DNA of 64,000 bases from Rapidithrix thailandica (GCF_039710355.1 NZ_JBDKWZ010000006.1:1-64000); one strand, 5' to 3'. Numbered from the stretch's first letter, positions 55,049 through 63,698 are shown. Made by a program: numbers and translations. Notes: generated by a model not told the origin, from the sequence alone.

Positions 55049-56077
55049 ATGAATAATAAAGATTGGGATTTGATCGCGCAGTTTCTTTCTTCTGAAAAAG
55101 ATGAGGACTTGTATAAGGAAGTAGAGTCCCGAAAAGGAGAAAGTGCCAGCTTCAAAGAAACCATGGACGATTGTAAGCTCATTTGGTCCAACTCCCAGAA
55201 GCTTTCCAAGGGTCGGAAAAAACTCGTTGACGAACAGGCATTTACGAACTGTTTGGCAAAAATGAACGAAAAAATCGACCAATTAGAACAGAAAGAACAG
55301 GTACCGTCCAAACGGCAACAAGTTGAATTTTCTACGGTATTCAACCTTACCTTTTTTCAAAAAGCGGCAGCCGTCATAGTACTGGCCATAGCCGTATCCA
55401 GTTTGGCCTATTTTTTAGGAGGGGAATCCCCCACTAGCCCCTCTTCGTATGTAATGAGTGAATCACACGGTGATCAACTCAAAAAAGTAATTCTTCCCGA
55501 CAACTCTATCGTTTGGCTCCAAGCAAAAAGTAAATTGCAATACCCACAGGCCTTTCAAGGCAATGAAAGAAGGGTGAGCTTACAAGGAGAAGCCTTTTTT
55601 GATATCGCTCATAACCCGGAGCAACCCTTCGTCATTGAAGCGAACGAAACAGAAACCAAGGTACTGGGGACCTCCTTTAATTTGAAAGCCCAACCCCATG
55701 CCAACCGGGTAGAGCTCGCTCTGCTCACGGGTAAAGTAGCCTTTAAATACAATGACCAACTGACCGAGGTAGTTCCTGATCAAATGATTACCGTAGATAA
55801 GTCATCTGCTTCTTTGAAAGTTGATCAAGGAAATGTAAGAGAGTTAATTTGGCAAAAAGGCTTGTTGAAGTTTAACGACACACCTCTGGCAAGTGTAATC
55901 AAAGCTCTTGAAAGTTTGCATCAAGTTAAAATTGATACTCAGGGAGATTTTTCACAAAACAATGCTATTACCGGAGACTTCACCGGAAAAACATTGGAGG
56001 TTAGTTTAAAACAAATCTCAGAGATCTTAGGAGCTCAGTTGAATGTGGAGAATCATCAATATAAACTCATCATGTAG
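55049..56077 (+). CDS. FecR-family anti-sigma factor
   Basis: 342 residues. Cytoplasmic sigma-binding N-terminus (1-95, with a QFLSSEKDEDLYKEVE part), one membrane helix (about 108-125), periplasmic FecR domain (about 135-235: LPDNSIVWLQAKSKLQYP, GNERRVSLQGEAFFDI, LGTSFNLKA, VALLTGKVAF-like part), and a C-terminal STN-like DUF4974 domain (LKFNDTPLASVIKALE, then AITGDFTGKTLEVSL). It would relay an outer-membrane signal to the sigma factor upstream. A long terminator directly follows, so no receptor gene is in the operon. Confidence 0.93.
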   Translation: MNNKDWDLIAQFLSSEKDEDLYKEVESRKGESASFKETMDDCKLIWSNSQKLSKGRKKLVDEQAFTNCLAKMNEKIDQLEQKEQVPSKRQQVEFSTVFNLTFFQKAAAVIVLAIAVSSLAYFLGGESPTSPSSYVMSESHGDQLKKVILPDNSIVWLQAKSKLQYPQAFQGNERRVSLQGEAFFDIAHNPEQPFVIEANETETKVLGTSFNLKAQPHANRVELALLTGKVAFKYNDQLTEVVPDQMITVDKSSASLKVDQGNVRELIWQKGLLKFNDTPLASVIKALESLHQVKIDTQGDFSQNNAITGDFTGKTLEVSLKQISEILGAQLNVENHQYKLIM

Positions 56078-56088
56078 TAATTCTTAAC

Positions 56089-56137
56089 GCATGAAAAAAG
56101 CCCCGGCAAGTTGAACTTGTCGGGGCTTTTTTCATGC
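56089..56137. terminator. Bidirectional terminator after fecR
   Basis: A 23-bp near-perfect stem: GCATGAAAAAAGCCCCGGC-type arm (56089-56112) facing CTTGTCGGGGCTTTTTTCATGC (given in part; 56116-56137), with T-runs in both directions between convergent genes. Confidence 0.9.
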
Positions 56138-56155
56138 GCTGGAAACCCCGCTAAC

Positions 56156-56995
56156 TTATAAATCTTCGGTAAACGTTGGAGCTGCCATACTGGTAAACAC
56201 TTTATCCGGTAAACTCTCATGCACTTCAATCTCCGACAGCTTTCTATCCCCCCGGTCTCCCGAAAGAAGGATGTTCCCCTTCTTTTCATATCCTACCCAA
56301 GGAGTTACAAAAGCAGGTTCTTCGTCCGTTGCCTTTGCAAAAAAGGCCCATTGGGAAACCAACTCGGAATCTTTCTCTACAAATACCTGGTATTTATTTT
56401 CCGGTGTGACACCTACACTTTCAAAGGTTAATTGCAATACATCACAACGCTTGCCTTGTTGGTCAGCTTCTTCCCCTTGGTATTTTAAAGTTACTCCCGA
56501 GTCTTTTAACTTAAAAGGCATCACCAGCCAATAAGAGTCATTGATCCAAATTTCTTTTCCTCTTTGCAAAAGGTTGGACAAGGCTTCGGGGTCGGAAACC
56601 TCCTTTTCGTTCACCCAAGCTTTTCCTTTCATGGTATGGATATTCATTGCGATACTAGTTTCCTGTTCGGGAATATCGATACGGACACGCCCCTCCCATT
56701 TGTCCCACACCAAAGAGCGTACTCCAAAGAAGTTCCAGGAAATAAAACGGGTATTATCCCAATTCTGCCTCCCTCCCATTGCCTTCATCACATCATCGGC
56801 AACCTCTATGGCTTTTTGATCAGAGCTTTCCAAATGAAAACCTTCGGCTGGAGGGTTTCCAATCATTGCGTCTTGGACTTTTCCGGCATTTGCATTGTCC
56901 TCTCCTTCTTTTTCACGATGAGAGGTACATGCAAGTACCCCAGAGCACAATAAAGTCATCACTCCCCATTTTACTGCATTTTGTAGTTGTTTCAT
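56156..56995 (-). CDS. Lipoprotein of unknown function, LolA/LolB-like beta pattern
   Basis: 279 residues. Lipobox SGVLAC with Cys23. After an Ala-rich spacer, AIEVADDVMKAMGGRQNWDNTRFISW resembles the start of outer-membrane lipoprotein-sorting-like proteins (an opening helix, then strands). The body alternates strands with GRVRIDIP, KAWVNEKEV, WINDSYWLVMPFKL and GKRCDVLQLTF, as in LolA-fold proteins common in Bacteroidota. No catalytic motif. Convergent with fecR. Confidence 0.65.
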   Translation of the reverse strand: MKQLQNAVKWGVMTLLCSGVLACTSHREKEGEDNANAGKVQDAMIGNPPAEGFHLESSDQKAIEVADDVMKAMGGRQNWDNTRFISWNFFGVRSLVWDKWEGRVRIDIPEQETSIAMNIHTMKGKAWVNEKEVSDPEALSNLLQRGKEIWINDSYWLVMPFKLKDSGVTLKYQGEEADQQGKRCDVLQLTFESVGVTPENKYQVFVEKDSELVSQWAFFAKATDEEPAFVTPWVGYEKKGNILLSGDRGDRKLSEIEVHESLPDKVFTSMAAPTFTEDL

Positions 56996-57187
56996 AAGTT
57001 GTTGAATTAAGAAATAGATTACTTTTGAGTACTATTTTTGTTTTCTTTAAGATTAAATTTATCAGTCGACTGTATCCCCACATTAGTATAATACCCAATA
57101 ACTTATACAGACAGATTCTAAATTACAAATTGTACTTTTAGGTGATTACTTTTTTTTGTATCATTGCAAATAAATAAAAAGGACTCG

Positions 57188-57259
57188 ATGAAACTAGAAA
57201 GATATCAAAATATTGATTTAAGCGCTTCTACTGAAGTAAGAAAGGTATGGACGGATTAA
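57188..57259 (+). CDS. 23-codon leader ORF, cassette 1
   Basis: ATG at 57188, TAA at 57257-57259; peptide ends EVRKVWTD. The stop is followed by an AGCAA/TTGCT hairpin and a terminator (57288-57315). GGACGG (57249-57254), covering the Trp-Thr codons, can pair with CCGTCC (57300-57305) inside the terminator. This is the layout of an attenuator leader peptide, but a free-standing micropeptide is possible. Confidence 0.4.
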   Translation: MKLERYQNIDLSASTEVRKVWTD

Positions 57260-57287
57260 GCAATTCACAACTGTTTGCTACTAATTC

Positions 57288-57315
57288 GCCCTGACCCAAC
57301 CGTCCGGGCTTTTTT
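57288..57315 (+). terminator. Terminator of leader cassette 1
   Basis: GCCC (57288-57291) pairs with GGGC (57306-57309), with further GA/TC pairs inside, followed by TTTTTTA. It overlaps the CCGTCC sequence that could instead pair with the leader ORF. Confidence 0.6.
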
Positions 57316-57385
57316 ATTGCCAAAAAATATATACCCATTAGAAAAAATAGATTTTAAACTTTAAAAATAAAAAATATCACTGCTC

Positions 57386-57445
57386 ATGAAATTCGGCATC
57401 GACTTATATCGTATCACTACCCGGTGGAAAAGGAATTATTGCTGA
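57386..57445 (+). CDS. 19-codon leader ORF, cassette 2
   Basis: ATG at 57386, TGA at 57443-57445; peptide MKFGIDLYRITTRWKRNYC. It is followed by an AAGCAT/ATGCTT hairpin and a terminator. ACCCGG (57419-57424), just before the single Trp codon, is complementary to CCGGGT (57484-57489) in the terminator. Same plan as cassette 1. Confidence 0.4.
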   Translation: MKFGIDLYRITTRWKRNYC

Positions 57446-57483
57446 TAAGCATCGAATTCTTGAGCATACAATGCTTACAAAAA

Positions 57484-57508
57484 CCGGGTTTTTTAGCCCG
57501 GTTTTTTT
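57484..57508 (+). terminator. Terminator of leader cassette 2
   Basis: CCGGG (57484-57488) and CCCGG (57497-57501) with TTTTTTAG between and seven T after. It ends 26 nt before the start of the 120-residue membrane protein gene, so it can control that gene. Confidence 0.8.
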
Positions 57509-57534
57509 GTTTTTAACCCCTAAAGAGTAAAACC

Positions 57535-57897
57535 ATGAAAAATCTTAAAATTCAATTAACACTCATACTTCTCTTGCTTCATGTTCAAGCTTTGGCAAAT
57601 GAGGAAAATAAAAAAGAGGCACAGGCTTCCCGCTTGATGACTCCTGTGGAAGTCATTCTGACCGTAGCAGGCTTAATCCTCATGTTCAAAGTGTTTGGAG
57701 CTTCTAAAAAGAAAGTAAAAAGCCAAAAAAGCATAAAAAGTGCACAAGAAGCACCGAAAGTCCAAGTAGTGGCCGGTGTAAAAAATGCTATTTCCACTCC
57801 TCATGGACAAGATGTAATACTAAAATGTAAGGTCTTAAGAAATGAACATAAAGATCAGATCGTATTGGTGGTTTCTGAAATGTATGAAGCCAAATAA
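57535..57897 (+). CDS. Small exported/membrane protein, unknown
   Basis: 120 residues: an N-terminal signal-like helix (1-21), a second hydrophobic segment (VEVILTVAGLILMFKVF, about 38-54), a Lys/Ser/Gln-rich linker, and a C-terminal domain of about 45 residues (QDVILKCKVLRNEHKDQIVLVV). No family recognised. It lies directly behind two leader-ORF/terminator cassettes that may attenuate it. Confidence 0.65.
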   Translation: MKNLKIQLTLILLLLHVQALANEENKKEAQASRLMTPVEVILTVAGLILMFKVFGASKKKVKSQKSIKSAQEAPKVQVVAGVKNAISTPHGQDVILKCKVLRNEHKDQIVLVVSEMYEAK

Positions 57898-57929
57898 ACC
57901 GAAGTTTTTCTGTTAAGCATTCATTGCAC

Positions 57930-57960
57930 AAGCCCTTGCTTTCGAGCAAGGGCTTTTATT
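57930..57960 (+). terminator. Terminator after the 120-residue membrane protein
   Basis: 11-bp stem AAGCCCTTGCT/AGCAAGGGCTT with a TTCG tetraloop (57941-57944), then TTATTT. Confidence 0.9.
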
Positions 57961-58166
57961 TACAATTATTAAACATATGTTCTAAAGCCGGGTTTTAGTA
58001 TAGTATACTCCTCATTTTCAAAAAAATAATCAGTAAAAAACTATAAAAGCTGGTACCATCAGTAACATAACACCAAAACTAAATACCTTTTTAAAAGTAT
58101 ATTTATTAATATTGAAGTTTTCGTTTTTAATCGTTTTCCAATAAAACATTCAACAGTCACCGTGAA

Positions 58167-58300
58167 GTGCATGTTTAAAATTCGTTGCGGGAGGCCGCCC
58201 CTTTGGTGGTAAAAACTCTCAGTTTAGCGTTTTCAAAATGCTGCGCTGAGGTTCCTGAAATGGAAGTTTTTGACCTAAAGAATGAAATTTAAACGTGCTA
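58167..58300 (+). mobile_element. Family-2 MITE, copy B (134 bp)
   Basis: Starts GTGCATGTTTAAAATTCG and ends GAAATTTAAACGTGCTA; the interior follows the copy at 31562 (read in reverse) but lacks about 14 bases. The flanks GAA and AAA do not give a clean duplication, and the ends have mutated, so this looks like an old copy. It ends 109 bp before the DUF3857 gene. Confidence 0.75.
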
Positions 58301-58408
58301 AAATACATTCCGGACAGAAAGATTATAACACTTTATTTTTCTGTAAAAGGATACGCATATTGAATTCTTCAATCGGACCATTTGAATACACACTACAAAA
58401 TTTACTTT

Positions 58409-60415
58409 ATGAAAAGATTATTTCACTCAATTTCCCTAGTAGCATTCTTCTTATTTACTATTTCTCAAAATTCTTTTGCCCAAAGCGAAAAATTCGGAAA
58501 AATCGACAAACAATCCTTGGAAATGGACTACTATGAAAAAGATAGTAGTGCCAATGCCGTAGTACTGTTTGATGTGGGCCGCTCTTATTATGAATATAAC
58601 CGCAATGAGGGTTTTAAATTGGTGTATGAAAGACATCGTAGGATTAAGATCTTTAACCAGAATGGATATGACTATGCCGAACATGCATTTTCCTATTACA
58701 ACCCCAAAACTTCCCGGGGAGCGAATGAAAGAGTGTATGGCCTTAAAGGATACACCTACCTTTTAGAAAATGGGAAAATAGCAAAGTACAAACTGGAAAA
58801 AGATGCCATCTTTGAAGAAGAAGTAGATAAAAAAGGGCGGTACCGCACAAAATTTACCATGCCCAATATCAATGACGGAGCGGTGGTAGAATACACTTAT
58901 AAAATAGTTTCTGATGGCTCTTCTCTTCGCGATTGGTATTTCCAAGGTGAAATTCCTGTTATGTGGAGTGAGTATACGACTGAAATCCCTGAGTATTTTC
59001 ACTATAAAAAATTCTCTCAAGGCTTTGAAAGCTTTCACAAACATGAGGAAAACCAACGAACGGGCACGATCACATTTATGGGACGAGGCTATGCGGAGAA
59101 TCTCAATTACACTATTAATACTGAAAAATTTGTCATCAAAGATGCCCCGGCTTTAAAAGACGAGAAATTTATTACTACCGAATGGGACTACTTTACTCAA
59201 GTAGAATTTCAGTTGGCTACGGTCAGATACCCCAACTCTCCATTGAAAAATGTACTTAACACATGGGAAAAAATATGCGAAGTGTTACTTCAACACGAAG
59301 ATTTCGGGGGGCAAATTCGAAAAAAAGGTTATTTAAAGGAAGTTGCAGAAGGAATCAAAAGCCAATACAAAACGCCTGAAGAGAAAGCCCTTGCCGCGTA
59401 TGCATTTGTCCGTGAAAACATCAAGTGGAATGGTGAAAAAAGCCTGATAGCGGATAAAGGGAGTAAAAAAACCTTTGATGAAAAGGTGGGAAATTCCGCA
59501 GACCTCAACCTTATGTTGGTTTCACTTCTGCATGCCGTAGATATAAATGCACAAGCCCTTATTTTAAGTACGCGCGACCATGGAAAAGTAAACCCTTTTT
59601 ACCCTTTGATTGATAAGTTTAACTATGTCATTGCTTATGTCAAACTAGGAGAGAAAACATTTCTCTTGGATGCCACAGAAAAGACACTTCCTTACGGTAT
59701 GCTTCCCTACCGTTGTCTCAATCAGCAAGGGAGAATCATCTCAGAAAAATTTTCCGATTGGGTAAGTCTTTACAACGGAGGAAGCCACTCTTCTCTTACT
59801 TCGGTTCATTTGAAGATGAACGATATGGAAGAACTCAGTGGCGTGATGCAAATGCAAATAAAAGATTACTCAGCCCGTCCGGCACGTTTGGCTTTACGCA
59901 ATGGGACTTCAGAAGAGGAATATTACAAAGAAAATATTCAATCCGAAACAGCCGGCTATTCTGTAGATTCCTATACATTCAAAAATGTGGATGATTTAAA
60001 TAAACCGCTGGATACCCAGTTGAATATTACCTTGGAAGATGTAACCGTAGGCGGCCGGGTATATTTGAACCCTATTTTGGAAAGTCCTTTTACCGAGAAC
60101 CCTTTAAAACAAGAAGAGCGGAAATTTCCGGTAGACTTCGGGTGCCCACAAAGCTACCAGTTTAACCTCACCTTAGAATTGCCCGAAAAGTATGAAGTAG
60201 AAGAGTTACCCCAAAACATTAAAATTAACCTGCCCAATAAAGGAGGCTACTTTCAATATTTAGTGGGGAAAAGCGCTAACCTGATTCAACTCAGATGCGT
60301 TGTGAGTATTTCACAAACAATGTTTTTACCGGAAGAATATCCTATTTTAAAAGAGTTTATCAATCAAATTGTCAACAAACAAAAGGAGCAAATTGTATTG
60401 AAAGAACGCACTTAA
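58409..60415 (+). CDS. DUF3857 / transglutaminase-like exported protein
   Basis: 668 residues from ATG at 58409 (MKRLFHSISLVAFFLFTISQNSFAQ signal peptide). DUF3857 beta domain (about 60-260, with RRIKIFNQNGYDYAEHAF), then a transglutaminase-like fold (about 280-420: EEKALAAYAFVRENIKWNG, GNSADLNLMLVSLLHAVDI, LSTRDHGKVNPFYP, FNYVIAYV, FLLDATEK), then a C-terminal beta domain. The usual catalytic Cys is Ser in GNSADLN, a change common to one Bacteroidota subgroup; His and Asp positions are kept. Probably periplasmic; function unknown. Paralogue follows 14 nt later. Confidence 0.88.
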   Translation: MKRLFHSISLVAFFLFTISQNSFAQSEKFGKIDKQSLEMDYYEKDSSANAVVLFDVGRSYYEYNRNEGFKLVYERHRRIKIFNQNGYDYAEHAFSYYNPKTSRGANERVYGLKGYTYLLENGKIAKYKLEKDAIFEEEVDKKGRYRTKFTMPNINDGAVVEYTYKIVSDGSSLRDWYFQGEIPVMWSEYTTEIPEYFHYKKFSQGFESFHKHEENQRTGTITFMGRGYAENLNYTINTEKFVIKDAPALKDEKFITTEWDYFTQVEFQLATVRYPNSPLKNVLNTWEKICEVLLQHEDFGGQIRKKGYLKEVAEGIKSQYKTPEEKALAAYAFVRENIKWNGEKSLIADKGSKKTFDEKVGNSADLNLMLVSLLHAVDINAQALILSTRDHGKVNPFYPLIDKFNYVIAYVKLGEKTFLLDATEKTLPYGMLPYRCLNQQGRIISEKFSDWVSLYNGGSHSSLTSVHLKMNDMEELSGVMQMQIKDYSARPARLALRNGTSEEEYYKENIQSETAGYSVDSYTFKNVDDLNKPLDTQLNITLEDVTVGGRVYLNPILESPFTENPLKQEERKFPVDFGCPQSYQFNLTLELPEKYEVEELPQNIKINLPNKGGYFQYLVGKSANLIQLRCVVSISQTMFLPEEYPILKEFINQIVNKQKEQIVLKERT

Positions 60416-60429
60416 GCTGAATATTCCTC

Positions 60430-62382
60430 ATGAAAAAATATTGGATGTATCACTCAATTCAAAATAAGCTAGGCCCCAACATATTCATATGGGTACTGGC
60501 TTTTGCCGGTTTGCTTAGCTTACAAGGTTTTGCACAAAACTATCCGGTCAACACAATCCCCAAAGACCTTCTTCAGGGAGCGGATGTTGTAGCCAGGGAA
60601 AGCGTACTTGAAATTGAATTTATTTCTGAAAAAGAATACCTTACCAAAGAAAAACAGGTATATACCATCTTAAACCGGGCAGGAGAAGAGTTTGCCGAGC
60701 ATATTAGTTTTTATGACAATGACATCAATATTTCATATATCAAAGGCAGCGTGTACGATGCGAGTGGTAGAGAAGCAAACAAGTTAAAAAAGTCCGAAAT
60801 CCAAGACTTTAGCGCTGCCGATGGTATTAGTCTGCACACTGACGCCCGGGTGAAAGTAGCCAAGCTCACTCATCACACTTATCCCTTTACGGTAGCATAC
60901 GAAGAAGAAAATAAATATAACACTTTGTTTCACTTACCCACTTGGATGCCTCAATCGGCAGAAAAAATGGCCGTGGAATATGCTTTGTTAAAAGTACATA
61001 TTCCTAACAACCTAAAAATCCGGTCCAAAGAATTGAATTTGCCCAAACCGGGAAAAATCAATAAAACAGAAGGAAGCACTACTTATACTTGGGAAGTAAA
61101 ACAATTATCCGCCATCAAAGAGGAGCCCTTTAGCCCCAGATGGGATGAACAAACACCAAGTGTCATTTTTGCGCCCAGTCAATTTGAAATGGGTGGATAC
61201 TCGGGCAATATGGATTCCTGGGAAGGCTTTGGAAAATGGATTGCTCAATTAAACCGCAACCGGGATCGGTTGCCGGATGCCACCCTACAGGAAATAAAAG
61301 AACTGACACAAGGTGTAAACTCTTCCCGTGAAAAAATTGCGAAAGTGTACGAATACCTCCAAAACAAAACCCGATATGTCAGTATACAATTAGGCATCGG
61401 AGGATACCAACCTTTTGAAGCTTCTTTTGTAGATGAGAAAGGATATGGCGATTGTAAAGCACTTTCCAACTATGCCTATGCCCTGCTAAAGGCCATTGGC
61501 ATCGATTCACATTATACTTTGGTATATGCAGGAAAAAGCGGTGGGTATCCTCTTTACAGAGACTTTCCCGATAACCGGTTTAACCATGCCATCTTATGTG
61601 TACCCAACCAAGGAGATACCGTATGGTTGGAGTGTACCAGTCAAACACAGGCTGCAGGATATATGGGTACTTTTACAGGAGATCGTGAGGTTTTGCTTAT
61701 CACCCCGGAAGGAGGAAAGATCGTTAGTACTCCTCAATATGGAAAAAAGGAAAACCGGCAAGTCCGGGTAGGCCATGTAAACCTGGATGCACAGGGCAAT
61801 GCCAATGCCAACGTTACTTCTCGTTACTATGGGGCTATACAAGACGGCAGCCGGGCACACTATGTCAACCAATCTGCCAAAGAACAAAAAAAGTGGCTAT
61901 ATGAAACTATGGAAGTATCCAATTTCGCTATTCAGGACTTTGAATTACAAAGACAAAAAGAAGAAATTCCGTTTGTAACAGAACGCCTGACAATCCAAGT
62001 CAATAAATATGCCTCTCAAAGTGGCAAAAGATTGTTTTTCGCTCCTAACCTCATGAGCAAAAACTCATTTGTCCCACAGCGAACGGAAGAACGCAAAAAC
62101 GAAATTGTAAAACGCAATGCCTACATTGAAGCAGACACCATCACCTATCAGCTACCCGAAAACTATCATATAGAACACCGGCCGGAAACCACCTCTTTCC
62201 AATCGCCTTTCGGAAGCTATGAATCTTCCGTTCTTCAAAAGGATGGCAAGTTGATTTATATACGAAAAGTAGAAATCAACAAAGGCCGGTTTCCCAAAGA
62301 AGAATACGATGCGTTAGTCAATTTTTATAAAGCCATGTATAAGGCAGATAAACAAAAAATAGTACTCGTAAATAAAACCTAA
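60430..62382 (+). CDS. DUF3857 / transglutaminase-like exported protein, active-site type
   Basis: 650 residues with an N-terminal signal (about 1-36, ending LQGFAQN). DUF3857 domain (about 60-250), transglutaminase core (about 275-400) with catalytic Cys in GYGDCKALSNYAYALL, His in RFNHAILCV and the Asp/Glu position in VWLECTSQT; a C-terminal DUF3858-like domain follows. Unlike its upstream paralogue it keeps the Cys-His pair, so it may cut or cross-link peptides in the periplasm. The genes form a two-gene operon ended by the terminator at 62405. Confidence 0.88.
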   Translation: MKKYWMYHSIQNKLGPNIFIWVLAFAGLLSLQGFAQNYPVNTIPKDLLQGADVVARESVLEIEFISEKEYLTKEKQVYTILNRAGEEFAEHISFYDNDINISYIKGSVYDASGREANKLKKSEIQDFSAADGISLHTDARVKVAKLTHHTYPFTVAYEEENKYNTLFHLPTWMPQSAEKMAVEYALLKVHIPNNLKIRSKELNLPKPGKINKTEGSTTYTWEVKQLSAIKEEPFSPRWDEQTPSVIFAPSQFEMGGYSGNMDSWEGFGKWIAQLNRNRDRLPDATLQEIKELTQGVNSSREKIAKVYEYLQNKTRYVSIQLGIGGYQPFEASFVDEKGYGDCKALSNYAYALLKAIGIDSHYTLVYAGKSGGYPLYRDFPDNRFNHAILCVPNQGDTVWLECTSQTQAAGYMGTFTGDREVLLITPEGGKIVSTPQYGKKENRQVRVGHVNLDAQGNANANVTSRYYGAIQDGSRAHYVNQSAKEQKKWLYETMEVSNFAIQDFELQRQKEEIPFVTERLTIQVNKYASQSGKRLFFAPNLMSKNSFVPQRTEERKNEIVKRNAYIEADTITYQLPENYHIEHRPETTSFQSPFGSYESSVLQKDGKLIYIRKVEINKGRFPKEEYDALVNFYKAMYKADKQKIVLVNKT

Positions 62383-62404
62383 ACAAAGTACCTCCTGCAT
62401 ACTC

Positions 62405-62430
62405 AAGGGTCTCTACGGGGCCCTTTTTTT
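62405..62430 (+). terminator. Terminator of the DUF3857 gene pair
   Basis: Stem AAGGGTC (62405-62411) with GGCCCTT (62419-62425), one G-T pair, then TTTTT. Confidence 0.85.
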
Positions 62431-62714
62431 AATTTATTTCGTTCAACTTGGTACACCGCTGAACAATTCCGTACACTCCGGTTGTTTTAAATTTAACTAC
62501 ACAACACTGTATCACAGATACTTACACACAAAGGCATTAAACTTGGCAAAAACAAGTTAATAATCCTTTTGGGAGTAAACCCCTCCTCTGATACATCTAT
62601 TTAACTCCTTATTTCACGCAAAGGGCCTTTCCCTTCTGCCAACTTCCACTGTACTATCTCAAAGTATCCTTTAAGATTACTACCGTCAAATTAATGTTTA
62701 CAAAAAACACCGCA

Positions 62715-63488
62715 ATGAAACTCATCCAACCTTCCTTGCTCATACGTTGGGCTTTCGTATTTTTTTTCTTTGTATGTTGTAATTACGGAATGGCTGTCGA
62801 TGGCAGTAAACACAAATTGAAAAGGCTTCAACAAGAGGCTGCTAAAGTGGGGCTGAAATTCAGCTTTTACCCTGTCAAAGACAGCAAAATCATCAAAGTA
62901 TTTTACAGCAAGGAAGATGGCAAAAAGTTAACCTTTGAAGTCCTGAGCCTTAATGGAAAGGTACTTGCCAAAAGTGTACATAATGCCAAACACGAAGGGA
63001 GAATTACGTTTAACCTTCAAAAAGAAAGCCCCCGGTTTGTTCAATTAAGAATTGTCAAAGAGCAGTTTAAAGGCACTTTTGAAATTGATTTAGAGCATTT
63101 TTCCCAACCTGCTTTAGAGGCTGATTCCGGTAGCAAAAACGCTTTTGAAAGTAGTGCTTATGCTGTGATTAACACATTTCATATTAAATTTTTCTATATC
63201 AACCCTGACTTAGTTCCTACAGTGGTCAAAATTTACAATGAGAAAGATAAACTGGTAATGACCCAACTACTTCCCCAGGAAAAAGAAGCACAAATACGCT
63301 TTGACATGGAAAAAATCGGATTAGGTAAATATACCATCGTAGCAGAACAGGCTGATCATCAATATACGCATAGAGTATGGGTGAAATTTCATAAACAATA
63401 TGCTCCCTTTAAAGCCGACAAAAAGAAAAATCCCGTAAGGCAATTGGGGAAATACTTGTTATTGCTCCCCTTAGCACTTTTATTATAG
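62715..63488 (+). CDS. Exported protein of unknown function with C-terminal hydrophobic tail
   Basis: 257 residues from ATG at 62715; seven codons upstream are less likely. Signal peptide with IRWAFVFFFFVCC, then two similar beta-rich halves: KIIKVFYSKEDGKKLTFEVL with SPRFVQLRI, and VPTVVKIYNEKDKLVMTQLL with KIGLGKYTIVAEQ. This suggests two Ig-like or T9SS-type beta sandwich repeats. The last residues LGKYLLLLPLALLL form a short hydrophobic tail. The TAG stop is completed by the first base of a family-1 MITE; in the reconstructed empty site it is TAA, so the protein is unchanged. Confidence 0.7.
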   Translation: MKLIQPSLLIRWAFVFFFFVCCNYGMAVDGSKHKLKRLQQEAAKVGLKFSFYPVKDSKIIKVFYSKEDGKKLTFEVLSLNGKVLAKSVHNAKHEGRITFNLQKESPRFVQLRIVKEQFKGTFEIDLEHFSQPALEADSGSKNAFESSAYAVINTFHIKFFYINPDLVPTVVKIYNEKDKLVMTQLLPQEKEAQIRFDMEKIGLGKYTIVAEQADHQYTHRVWVKFHKQYAPFKADKKKNPVRQLGKYLLLLPLALLL

Positions 63489-63648
63489 AAGTGGTTTACA
63501 CGTATAGTTTTTGACCGAACATGGAATCAAAACCGGCTCATCATGGCACTTTTTGAAGAGAATAGCCAAAACCATTGTTGAAAAAAGTAACACAGAGGAG
63601 GCCTTTTTGAAACATTTTTTAGCTAAAAGAAAAAGGTTAATTCACTTC
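63488..63648 (+). mobile_element. Family-1 MITE, copy 4 (161 bp)
   Basis: Starts GAAGTGGTTTACACGTATAG and ends GGTTAATTCACTTC. Flanked by the 3-bp duplication ATA (63485-63487 and 63649-63651). Same length as copies 2 and 3. Its first G makes the stop of the preceding gene TAG. Confidence 0.85.
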
Positions 63649-63698
63649 ATAACTTAAGTTCAATCCTCAACCGATAGCTCTACTCTGGTCGGTTCCTT

